Assembly (NCBI GenBank): GCA_947579605.1
Contig: OX388309.1
Location: 18,298,713-18,362,712 of the forward strand
Direction of reading: 5' to 3'
Length of the DNA: 64,000 bases
Origin: Athripsodes cinereus
Lineage: Eukaryota; Arthropoda; Insecta; Trichoptera; Leptoceridae
In this document: piece after piece, positions 36,721-47,200 of the stretch
How the letters are laid out: every line of letters begins with the position of its first letter
Position numbering within the stretch: the first letter of the stretch is position 1
Translations under genes and position numbers: made by a program
Notes under the pieces: model-generated
Databases searched by the model: none
What the model was told of the DNA's origin: nothing
Seen by the model: only the letters and a program-made list of their open reading frames with translations

Positions 36721-37827
36721 TCCTCCAAAATGAAAAGGTGTGAATAAACGGTTCATAAATATTAATCACTAGCGATGACAAAAGAAAGTGATTACTATCC
36801 GACATAATTTTGATGAAAGATCCTTTCACTGAAATGACCATCAACAAGATTTATCCTATTATTTGTCTTACTCTCTATTAGGGTTGTAACGGATGTCACT
36901 TTGCGGATACGGAGATCTGAAGTGATACTGTTATGAGGATGCTGATTTTTAATTTATGAAAATGAGGATGCAGATGCGGATTTTGATGTTGATATATCTT
37001 TATTTTAAACATGAAAAAATAATGAACTTTTTTCAATACTTGTGCTATTTTTGTTCTAAAAATCTTGGGAAAGCTAAAATTTTTCATTTTTGCAAATAGG
37101 TATCTATGACTAAAAAAATATCAAAACTTAGAACATTACTTACTCCATGCAAATTATTTCAATTTACTTTTTTATAAAGATATACCTACCTATCTGGATT
37201 TTTGATATAAACCCAAATACAACCAATTAATGTAGGTATTTAACATTATATGTTAGATTAGACTTTTTTATACTAAAAATTAAAAGGATTTGATTTCATG
37301 ATAAATTGTAGCGCGATATAAATAACCGCCGAAAAAAATAACACTTATTTGAAAGTCATAATATATCGAACAATGATCTAGCAAAATGTGAAAAATTTAT
37401 TATTAGGATCTTATTAGCAACAAATTAGGATCTTGGTAGTGTAACGATAATAATGATTTTATTAAGTTTACATACAATAGTCTGGGTTCATGCTAAATTC
37501 AAGAAGTTATTATACATTTGAGTATTTCATTATACTACTAACACACCAACACGGCATATTCCACAAGTGGGGTAGCCAGCGGACTAATTGCAAGTAATCA
37601 ATCAACATGCAGATTGTCTTCTCTGTGATCCGTGACAATAAAAAATAAGATATTCATAATGGGTGTCTCTTCAATGAATAGTAGATCTTCTTGTCTTATC
37701 ACACAACCGACTTAATCAGAAAAAATTACAGAAAAGAGTGGGATACCTATTCTTTACTGAGTACTCCAAAGGTATTCATTTTAATTTATATTGAATCAGG
37801 TTTACTTCAGGTATTATAAATTTTACT
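36721..37827. other. AT-rich stretch, nothing coding
   Basis: Contains a short dispersed repeat near 37560-37590 (ccacaagtggggtagccagc) whose inverted copy is at 20888-20925. A tract near 37195-37235 (ataaacccaaatacaacc) is echoed at 55540-55560. Otherwise plain. Confidence 0.4.
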
Positions 37828-38390
37828 ATACCCTAACGCCGTGTCTCAAGTGGGGTAGGCAGAGAGAACGGAACGCCAAACAGATCTATCTTTACACACT
37901 TCCTTCGCTTCCCCCACTTTCATACAGTTTCTCATACATGCAAGTCGGTTCCTCTTACTCAACACGCGGCCGTCCTTGAGAATTTGATCCATGTGGTTCT
38001 CGGACGCCCGCGTTTCCTCACACCCTTTCTTTCAGACAAGTATATCGTCGCCGCACGCATAATTTGACTTATGTGAGCGCGCGATGCAAAACTACAACTC
38101 TGCAAATACCGCACGAGTACGAAGGCATTTTATCACTTGTGGATATTATAATTAAGTAATAAAATGCGTTCTTACTCGTTCGGCACTTGTAGCGTTGTAG
38201 TTTTGCATCGCGCGCTCACATAAGTCAAATTATGCGTGTGGCGACGATATCCTCTTTGTCATTCTTACCTCGTTCATTCGTTCAACATGTCCAAACTACC
38301 GTAGTTTATTAACTCGCATTCTGTCCACAACACTCTTCTTGCATATAGGTAAACACTTTCTTACAAATTTTAAATATTACTAATGAAATT
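37828..38390 (-). pseudogene. LINE fragment, family B, split by a MITE
   Basis: Closely follows the 6485-7256 LINE (gtggggtaggcagagagaac, then acacgcggccgtccttgaga) up to 38045, resumes at 38251 with cctctttgtcattcttacc, and continues with tcaacatgtccaaacta. The interrupting 201 bp are MITE 2. The uninterrupted LINE relatives give the empty-site sequence. Confidence 0.85.
38046..38246. mobile_element. MITE 2 of the CG/ATAT group (201 bp)
   Basis: Inverted ends of about 52 bp with one mismatch begin CGTCGCCGCACGCATAATTT (left) and, reversed, CGTCGCCACACGCATAATTT (right). Flanking ATAT is at 38042-38045 and 38247-38250. The GC-rich ends stand out from the surroundings. It is inserted in a LINE whose undisturbed relative at 6698-6717 shows that a single copy of the 4 bases was the target. 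Confidence 0.9.
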
Positions 38391-38469
38391 CGTAAAACGA
38401 ACATTATAAAGAATTGATCATTTCATTTGGTCGTCTGGCTACACCAAATAACAGTAGTAGGTAGTGATA

Positions 38470-38960
38470 GTATTTCCTCTGTGCTATCAAAGGCGTACAT
38501 GTCTATTTCTCTTACAAGTACACGCCTGTCCTTTAGAATTTGATTCACATGCTCAAGCCATGTAGTTCTTGGACATCCGAGCTTCCTTACACCCCTTCTT
38601 TCAGATTGGTACATCCTCTTCGTTATCCTTTCATTGTGCATTCGCTCACCATGTCCAAATCATTGTGACTTATTTACACACATTTTATCCACAACTCTTC
38701 CCGCATCTGCTCATTCTCCTAATATCCTCATTCTTCACTCTATCTCGCAAAGTTTTACCAACCATTCTTCTCAGTGCGTGCATCTCCACACCATTTATTC
38801 CACTTTCGTCCTTCAACCACGTCCAAGTTTCGCTTGCATATATGTGTCGGTACCAGAATGATATTGTTAACCAGCATTTTTGCCATGTTCAACACATTAC
38901 TAGTGCTAATAATGGATGGAAATGCACCGTTCACTCCAGCACTGCCCACTTTTCCTCTTT
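38470..38960 (-). pseudogene. LINE fragment, family B
   Basis: A further minus-strand copy with MHNERITKRMYQSERRGVRK and TTWLEHVNQILKDRRVL, followed upstream by the MAKMLVNNIILVPT region. Frames are broken. It starts only about 80 bases after the previous copy, so the two may be one rearranged element. Confidence 0.8.
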
Positions 38961-39959
38961 ATATACATATTCATATGGCCCCCCAAATATATACAAAAAC
39001 TTGGGGGCCATTTTTTGACTTGCTATGTTTCAATTGATTATTTGTAAATATATATAAACATATATTATTTTTAAGTTTTTGCTGGAAATGTAATATGCAA
39101 TATATGTCTTTTTGTCGAAACACAAAAAAAGTTTTTGAAGTTTTCCCATTTTTATTCCTTGTATTGAAAGTTTTACTTGTTTCACTGCATATAGACGGGC
39201 AGACTTGACTCAAGCATATGGTACAAAACTCGGCCCATCGCCAGAATACGCAGTTGATTCGTCGAAAATATGTTGTTTCGACATTGAAACTTGTGTCTTG
39301 TGGGGCCATCTAACATAATGGCCGACACAACATCGTATCCTCTATATTAGGAGTATCGCTCATTATTTTTGATTTAAGATCTAACTTTCTTCCAAAATAT
39401 ATGCAAAGGCATGAACTAAGTCTTTACCCGACTGTACGGTGAAATGGAATGAAACTTTCACCTCAGATATATGTTTGTACAAATTGAGATATTTAATAAT
39501 TCACGTATGAACCACTTGAATATGTGGATACATATTGTAACAAGAAGTCATAAAAACATTTTTGCGCAAATTTTAAGGTACTATCTTAGTTGAGATTTTG
39601 AAACAGGTTAATGCAAATATTTTAATTTGAATGGACTTAATAATAATGCTAATAGGCTCTTTATGGAAAAAAATACTTGACAACGGGTGGGGCCCCTCAA
39701 CTAAAAAAGTGCCATTTTTAATTTAAATGATGAAACTTTATTTTAAAATTATTTGTACAAAAGATGTACATACTATCTTGTAGAGTTGTCTACAAGTTAA
39801 TCTAACAATACAGTATATGGTCTGAATGGCGAAAGCCTTAAAATATGTTTCATTAGTCTCAATGACGAGAACCTTAAAGTAAATGGAAAAATCAGCCTTC
39901 AAACAGTCTTAGAATCCAACAAAATGTAGATGATGGTTGTAAAGGAATATTTTAAGAAT
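38961..39959. other. Unassigned AT-rich stretch
   Basis: No gene is seen. A short hairpin (ggccccccaaa and cttgggggcc) lies at 38978-39009. A similar C/G run (ggggcccctc) is near 39690. Confidence 0.35.
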
Positions 39960-40195
39960 TATTTGTTGTTAAATTAGACAAAGCAGATTGTGAATGTGGA
40001 GATGTGCAGAGTGTGAGACACATAGTGCAGAACTGCCATCTCAAAAAATTTAGCGGGGATCTGCGGGACATCCATGAAGCGGGACCAGAGGCGGTGAGCT
40101 GGCTCTCGACACTAGAGCCAAGACTGTAGAGGACACGAGGCAGCCCACATGGGTTAAGATTCATCAACACCGAGCCATACGAAAAGTAAAGTAAG
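39960..40195 (+). pseudogene. LINE C-terminal fragment with zinc-knuckle motif, family E
   Basis: The plus frame reads DCECGDVQSVRHIVQNC, i.e. C-x-C-x(8)-H-x(4)-C, the usual C-terminal zinc-knuckle-like motif of many LINE proteins. It is followed by VSWLSTLEPRL, a stop and a short (AAGTA)n-like tail. It is the 3' end of a truncated copy. Confidence 0.7.
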
Positions 40196-40634
40196 TAAGC
40201 AATGACAGATTACACAGTCTAATTTGGTTGTATTAATATTGAAGGAAACAACTTAATTTGATTGTTAAATCAATTATGTAAGTAAGATGTGTGGAGTTTT
40301 GATGAGTGATACAATTCAATGTAAATTTTTAGGATACGTATAAAAATAATGATATTGGTATCTGAAAATTCTGGAAGTCAAATTTATCTACAGATTTATT
40401 AAGAATCAAAAAGCACGTGATCATAAATGAAATAGAAAAGTGAACAAAAAACCAGATCAATAGCAGACAAGAGATATAGTTGCCAGTCAATGGTGCTTCC
40501 CATTTATCACTTTCTAATGTGGTGTTCATACAAGGCGACATAAAGGTCTGACAATTTCGCTTTCATAAAAAAACAGAATCCGTCGGACGTCCATTGATCG
40601 TCAGATGCGCTTTGATTTTGACGTTGTTTTCAAA

Positions 40635-40742
40635 ATGGCAGATGTTGAGATTGAAATCGTAGAATGTTTATTATTAGTTGAAAATGTTATAAGGCGCCTT
40701 TTAATTAAGGGAACAAACGCCACAAACCAACAACAAAGATAA
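40635..40742 (+). other. Short open frame, 35 codons, function unknown
   Basis: ATG in good context (aaaATGGCAG) encodes MADVEIEIVECLLLVENVIR and then ends at TAA after TNQQQR. The composition looks amphipathic and protein-like, but there is no splice-supported continuation. A mobile-element remnant is as likely as a gene. Confidence 0.25.
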
Positions 40743-41393
40743 TTGTCGAAACGGGAAACATAAAGTTTATAGGTTATAAATTTTTTACCATAGATACAGC
40801 GCACAACTTCGCGTGTGCACATCGTTTTACAAACGTTCAAAGTTCAAAGGTGCTCAACTTGAGACAATATCATTTTTACTGGTTTTTATCGTTTCAGACT
40901 GTCAATTTGTTCACACGGTTCAAATGGCTGACGATATTTTGGTTTCCTGATGATATTCCCCTCGTGAGAACAACGTTTAAGAATCAATGAGATTTCAACC
41001 ATACGATGCAGTTTGGGAAGATTGTGAAGGAGAATATTGTGTCTATGATAAAAAAAGCAAATACTTTCATAGATTTTTGTTAGTTAAGTGCTCATTTACA
41101 ATATTTTTTTGTAAGTTAAGCTGTGAATGAGTGAACATTTGTATAAAAACAAATGTAAATAAGATAATGTGTCTAACATTTATAACCCTTATCTCGCTAC
41201 AGCCATACTCTGAATAACAAAGTCTGACTGTACATTATTAATAACACTTGTTCATTAGATTTTTAAACATAAATGCATGCAATTAATGTTCCAGCTCAGC
41301 AAAATAAACCGCATTACTCCCAGCATGAAGTAATTTCAGATGTAGTGGGTAATAATGTTATTTGAGTAAAATAAACTATTTTTTGTCTTCACT
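40743..41393. other. AT-rich stretch, nothing assigned
   Basis: No open frame or repeat of note beyond scattered short words. It is the 3' side of the small minus-strand gene that follows. Confidence 0.35.
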
Positions 41394-41399
41394 TTTATT
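41394..41399 (-). promoter_or_regulatory. Polyadenylation signal of the small minus-strand gene
   Basis: TTTATT on the plus strand is AATAAA on the minus strand, 56 bases after the TAA at 41458-41456. The spacing suits a compact gene. Confidence 0.6.
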
Positions 41400-41455
41400 A
41401 CATAAATTCATTAAGACAAATAATTGCCCTCTGAAATCACTCACCAACTGTTTGT

Positions 41456-41976
41456 TTACTGGAGAATATGTCGGGCCTTAGCCGGATCCGACTTAGTCAT
41501 AGCAATGGAAGTTTTTAATTCAGCAAGCATCTTTCTACTGACATTCACATAAGCTGTTACAGTCATATTAGATTGGAGGAAATTTTTATGCAATTCCATC
41601 AACCGAGTGCTGTTAGCCACCAAATCATCTAAAACAATAATGAAATATGAATTATTAAATTTCTAACAAACGAATACAAGTGCAAAAAGCTTTTAATAGC
41701 AAAAATCATTTTCGCGCTTCCACCAAATGATGCAAGTTGTGTAATGGGAGATATCACCTAAGAACTTAAATTGAATTATAATTTTATTGCTTAATTTTCA
41801 CAATCACTTCAATAAAATTTAAGCAAACGTAAAGTTTGCACAAATATGCATATTTTTTATGTTTGAAAGTGTGCCAAACAGTTTTGTCACCATAACAACA
41901 TCAACATACACATTCCTTGACAAGTGTCATTTGCCAGTTCTTCCGTTGTAACTTGTTTTGATGAAATAAAACTCAT
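41456..41976 (-). CDS. Small two-exon gene, 79-residue helical protein of unknown function
   Basis: Exon 1 is 41976-41910 and exon 2 is 41628-41456. The donor is GTATGT and the acceptor is TTTTAG preceded by a T-rich stretch. The phase-1 join restores one open frame that starts at ATG (MSFISSKQVTTEELAND) and ends HILQ-stop. The middle (LVANSTRLMELHKNFLQSN, then SRKMLAELKTSIA) is amphipathic and likely alpha-helical or coiled-coil. There is no signal peptide, membrane segment or Cys motif. The size and helical character resemble small subunits of vesicle-trafficking or kinetochore complexes, but I cannot name the family. The start is about 600 bases from the putative NF-YA first exon on the other strand, so the two genes may be divergently transcribed. 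Confidence 0.65.
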
Positions 41977-42570
41977 GGTGTTCTTCAATGTTCAAGATCA
42001 TACAGTAATTTTAACTTCACTTAAAAATTCACAACTTTTATGAAAATGACATTTATTTGTAATCAACCGGCCATCTACAAAAACATTACCGACAAACTTT
42101 CGATCACGGCGTCACCTCGTGGCGTCTGCTACCACGGCATTATGAACTAAAGGGTTTTTACATACTAGAAATAATTATTTATAATGAAAAATATTTTTGT
42201 TTTCAAATACTGAAGTTTAGACATATTATATGTAGAAATAATGTGCAGGAAAATTTAATTACTTAGTAATCCTTTTTAACAATTAATTTATCTTCAAGTT
42301 TTTATCACCGTTTATAGTAATTATACATTTGGTAAAGTTTCATGTACTATTAATTTTCTAATAAAAATATTTAATACTTTTGCCTATTTTTTTAATAAAA
42401 AAGTGGAAAAAAAATGACGCTAACTTGAAAAAAGAGCAATCTTAAATAATTATGTGAAAATAGTTTCCAAATTATTATTTTTTACAATTTCAGAAAATTT
42501 TCAAAATTTAAAATAAAAGCGCGAGCAACTGTTTAGTTCGTAACTTCACAGAGAGTGGTAGCCAACAGCA

Positions 42571-42666
42571 CCAATCTTTTACTTGCTCGCGAGTGTCTCA
42601 AAGCGTTTATTGGTCTATAATTTGCCGACCAATCATTGGAAATCAACACGGGGATACTGCCCAATA
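42571..42666 (+). promoter_or_regulatory. Putative NF-YA first exon/promoter with a CCAAT cluster
   Basis: Within 95 bases lie CCAAT at 42571, 42629 and 42661 and ATTGG at 42609 and 42635; the middle pair forms ccaatcattgg. The block ends at a good donor, aata|GTAAGT (42667), as expected for a non-coding first exon spliced to the acceptor at 44259-44260. Local GC and CpG content is higher than the surroundings (gcgcgagc, ctcgcgag). CCAAT is the site bound by NF-Y, so self-regulation is possible. The exact transcription start is not determined. Confidence 0.45.
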
Positions 42667-44260
42667 GTAAGTTCAACTTTCATTTACCAAAAGATGTCAA
42701 TTGACCAAATGAGCGGGTGAATTAATTAAACCAAATTAGCGATAATACCGTGATTTTATTATTTTTTAAATCTCATATACAACAAAGCAAACGTCAAGAG
42801 GCCATCTTGCTTATGCGTGTCTCGTTGCTTGATCTAGTCTGAATATTTTTGCTATTCATTGGACTTAGATCAACTTATGAACGTTGACAGAAACTTGCAT
42901 CACAAACTTTTTGATATTACCAAACAGAAAAATGATACAGTAATCGAAGGAAAACAATGCGGGATAAATAAATAGCTGCAAAACGCTATGGATGTTATTG
43001 GTGATTAATTATCACATATTGAGATTCTGTTTACCTATCAACCTTTAATATAATGTCATGTAGTCATAAGTAATAAACGATTATTAAATTTCAACCCTAC
43101 CTTTTCATAGTGGAAATAGGGGCCAAATTTTTCCCTTCACAGATACAGTACAAGTTATTATAAGCAGGTGTAAAAAAAGTCAGGTTTAGATAAAATATAG
43201 TTGATCACTTACATTAAATTATACTATGGTGCATCCAAATTGAGGTAGGCAGAGTGAAATACAATTAGCTTTACTGCACTTCTCTTTCTTCAATGCATTT
43301 GTAATCTCAATTGTGCGTGTATCGTCATTTTAAATCACTCCTACTTACTGTTACATCATACTCATTCTCATTTACACCACCGCATGCAAATAAATTTTAA
43401 ACATACTCCTTCTATATCCGTAGCACACAATATTCAATCACTAACACATATCCATCATTTGTCTTCTATCCCTTTCATTCTGTTTACATATTACTTCTTT
43501 ATCTTATTGATTTTGAATTGAATAAAAATTATTTATGATTATTTTATTGTGATCTTTATTACTTACACCCAGATTTCCATATATTTGTACCATGACAGTA
43601 TTTCTCATAAATGTGAGAATTTATTATTGGGGTCGTTTAATGATCCGTGACCATCTCAAGGGCGCTGTGACTTTTCTTGAAAAGCAGTGCATTCAGCTTA
43701 CCTACTCCTGAATGCTTAGATAGATTATTACAATAGATTTTCTTGAAAAGCAGTGCATTCAGCTTACCTACTCCTGAATGCTTAGATAGATTATTACAAT
43801 AGATTTTCTTGAAAAGCAGTACATTCAGCTTACCTACTCCTGAATGCTTAGATAGATTATTACAATAGATTTTCTTGAAAAGCAGTGCATTCAGCTTACC
43901 TACTCCTGAATGCTTAGATAGATTATTACAATAGATTTTCTTGAAAAGCAGTGCATTCAGCTTACCTACTCCTGAATGCTTAGATAGATTATTACAATAG
44001 ATTTTCTTGAAAAGCAGTGCATTCAGCTTACCTACTCCTGAATGCTTAGATAGATTATTACAATAGATTTTCTTGAAAAGCAGTACATTCAGCTTACCTA
44101 CTCCTGAATGCTTAGATAGATTATTACAATAGATTTTCTTGAAAAGCAGTACATTCAGCTTACCTACTCCTGAATGCTTAGATAGATTATTACAATAGAT
44201 TTTCAATGTGGAAATAATGAATAATTTGATGTGTGTTATATTGAACTAATGTAATTTCAG
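42667..44260 (+). other. Putative NF-YA intron 1
   Basis: Non-coding. It holds a very decayed LINE family-B fragment at 43228-43500 (caaattgaggtaggcagagtg landmark) and the 66-bp minisatellite at 43673-44204, whose last unit ends about 57 bases before the acceptor of the first coding exon. Confidence 0.5.
43673..44204. repeat. 66-bp minisatellite, eight units
   Basis: Units start at 43675 and then every 66 bases to 44137 (tcttgaaaagcagtgcattc start). They differ mainly at one base: gtgcattc in five units and gtacattc in three. Because 66 is divisible by three, a minus frame stays open through the whole array and repeats a 22-residue unit. That frame has no other sign of being a gene. Confidence 0.95.
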
Positions 44261-44269
44261 TATAAAGCA

Positions 44270-47200
44270 ATGGAGCACGGAGTAATGACAGGAGATGGTC
44301 AGCAGCCCCAGCAGGTAGTAGTAACGGCACAGCAGTTACACATGCTGCAAATGAACCAGCCGACACACATGATACAAGGACAAGGGGGACAACAGATTAT
44401 GGTGCATGCTATTCCTGCAAATCCACCTGCTTTGCAAGTATGAAATTTATATACCAATTAAACTTAAATATATTCACATGAGACATCTGTATTATCAGAT
44501 GTGTAGTCTCAAATTTTATCAATTTCATTTTCCTGCGAATTAAGTTATATTACATCAAATATGTTACTGAATATTTAATCAAATATTTGACAGTGAAGTT
44601 GAGGAAATTTTTATTATGTTCATCCACAATATTTATTAACAAAAGAAAGCAGACAGTTAGCAAATACTGAATAAATAATAACGATCAATTTTATTCTATC
44701 ATTAAAACCAAAAAGTCAAAATACAGGAAATGTAAAAAAACTTTGACCATGGATACATTAAAAATAAATAAATCAAATTCAAGATAGTCTCAGACTCTGC
44801 ATCAGGAATTTATGATTCAAAACAAGTAAACTTTTTCCGTCTTTAGAATACAAGCTTAACAAATTTTAACAGTAATGCTTTAATTCAATAAATTTTTAGT
44901 TTCAATAGGAGTCTAAAACAGGCTTTTCATCACCGCAGTTAATGCTATCACCCAATTCATTGGGAATCAGATATTCTATTCTATGTCCCACTATTTCTGG
45001 GACATAGAGTTATAGTAATAAAACCAGATAATTTATAATGCGCTGTTTTGTGGAATAAATCCACTTTAACCCTCTGCAACTGAGGTGGCTTTTTAGTTAT
45101 TATTCTGCTGAGGAGTGGTCTGACAGACACTCATTTTAAGTTCCATTATTGCCATTATTTAAAAAGTTTTGATTATTTTTTTAGTTTTTTGTGAGTATTT
45201 GACATGTATGCAGACACCATTTGAAAAAATATGGTTTAAAAAAACAGATATTAGAAATTACAAGATATTTATTAATGCTAATAAAAAATCACCATTTTTT
45301 TGAGAACAATTTATAAAAATTAATTAAATGAAAAAACACATGAAATAAAAAAAGTAAGTAGAAATTTGTTTTCTGTTAACTTTTGTTAAAATGTAAAAAA
45401 ATAATAAAAAAAATCGTTAGAGCGGTTTCTCTAAAAATCGGCTTCAAAGTATGTCCTCTCAGTCCTGGTAAATTTGTGCCGAGCATTGTAGGCAGACATG
45501 TTTTTTGCATGCATAATGAGTAAATTTTGTCTTCCTTTCAATTAAATCGCAATCTTTAATCTTTCTTTTCAATTCACTCGTAAAAATTCTGCACAATATT
45601 CTTTCACGCGATGTCCCAGATTCGTTTTGTTCAGGGGCAGTTGGGAAATCTCGTCCTAAGCCATGATTGCGCAATTCTCTCGGCAATTTTTCATTATACA
45701 CCCGCTGTGTCATAATAGGAAGAACAAGTTCCCTAGCAAGGCCTCAAATGAAATTTGCTCTCCATTTATTGAAAAAAATTTTTTTTATTGAAGTGATGTT
45801 AGGTAGACTCTATGAATTTACTGAGCTGATGTATGTGAGACACTATGAAAAAATTACTATGTTACTGACGTTAGGTCTAACAGACCCATCATTTATTACT
45901 GACGTGAGGTATGTCAGACACCCATCAGCTATAGATCCACACATGTACTCACGACGGCCGTCGTTACTGTACTGATGATTAAAAGAACATAATTTAGGAA
46001 GCTACTGAGCGAAACGGAAAGATAGGACTCAAAATGGCAACGTTGTTGCAAAAAAAAGATTTCGCGGTGTCTGACAGACCTCACGTCAGTTGCAGAGGGT
46101 TAAGGGTGCACAAATTATCTAGGGAAGATCCTCCCACTTTTTGCTTCCATAATATTTATATACTTCCTTATGCACGCTCTGCTGTTAAATGTATTTAGAA
46201 TTAAATATAAAGATAACAATTGCTGCATTTTATTTTTCATGCTGCTAATTAGGTGGGTGCACAAGCAATCCAGGTAGTGGTACCTTATCTTTCATTTTTG
46301 TACTGGAACATTTACACTAAAAAATTCTATCAATGAGTGGTTATACTATAAAATAATCTAAAACTACTTATTGATACATATTACACTATCAATTTCAATC
46401 CAGATTGATGGAATGACGTGATCAAGGATTAATCTTGTAATGAGTACATTTACCATTCATGTACAGTATATTTTTTTATTAATTTCAAGATAATTCCACT
46501 ATGAATGAAAAGTATTGGCACCTATAAACTTAACAATACTTAAAAATTCATACCTAAAGAATGTTTATCACCCAATTCACAGATGTATTGTTACATTTAC
46601 AACAATTTTTGTAATGTCAAAAATTCGTTGAATGTGTGACATTTCAATATATACCTAGTATTACTTTTTGTTGCCAATAAAAAACTGGAAAATCTTATTC
46701 GTCACTTTTCAATTACATATTGTTAAAGATTTAAATGTTTTTAAAGTTTTCATGGAATCATCATCAATCACAATCAATGTCATTTTGTATAATTTATTGT
46801 TGAATGTGTTTTCAGATGGCATCTCCCACAGGTCAGGGACTTCAGCAGATACAGGTGGTGCCCGTCTCAGCACTTCAAAGTGTGGCAGGTAATTTGTTCT
46901 GCTCAACTTGTGTAAAGTTTCATTTGATTAACCTCCTACCAATGGTTTCTCAGTTTTATTTATAAATTATTTAACTGATGCATTAGAATCCCTTTACACG
47001 AACCTTGAACTCTTTCTTTGAATGGACTAAGTGGTGTGAAGAACATCGATATACGAAAACTTACATTGCTAGAAATTTATAATAATAACAAATCTTTATT
47101 GTATAAAAAATAATTCAATGAAACAAAACATTATATTGAAACAGATAATTTTGTGGAATGGGTGAGTTTATCTCAGAAGCGCAATATCTACTCCAACTAA

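Noticed and set aside
38569..39037. Plus-strand frames up to 149 codons
   Set aside because: They are antisense to the family-B LINE remnant, which has recognisable reverse-transcriptase residues on the minus strand.
43673..44204. Repeat array considered as CRISPR-like
   Set aside because: Units are directly adjacent with no unique spacers, and the context is a eukaryotic intron. It is a minisatellite.
43637..44206. 189-codon minus-strand open frame in the 66-bp array
   Set aside because: It is produced by a tandem repeat whose period is divisible by three. It has no splice, start-context or domain support and lies in an NF-YA intron.
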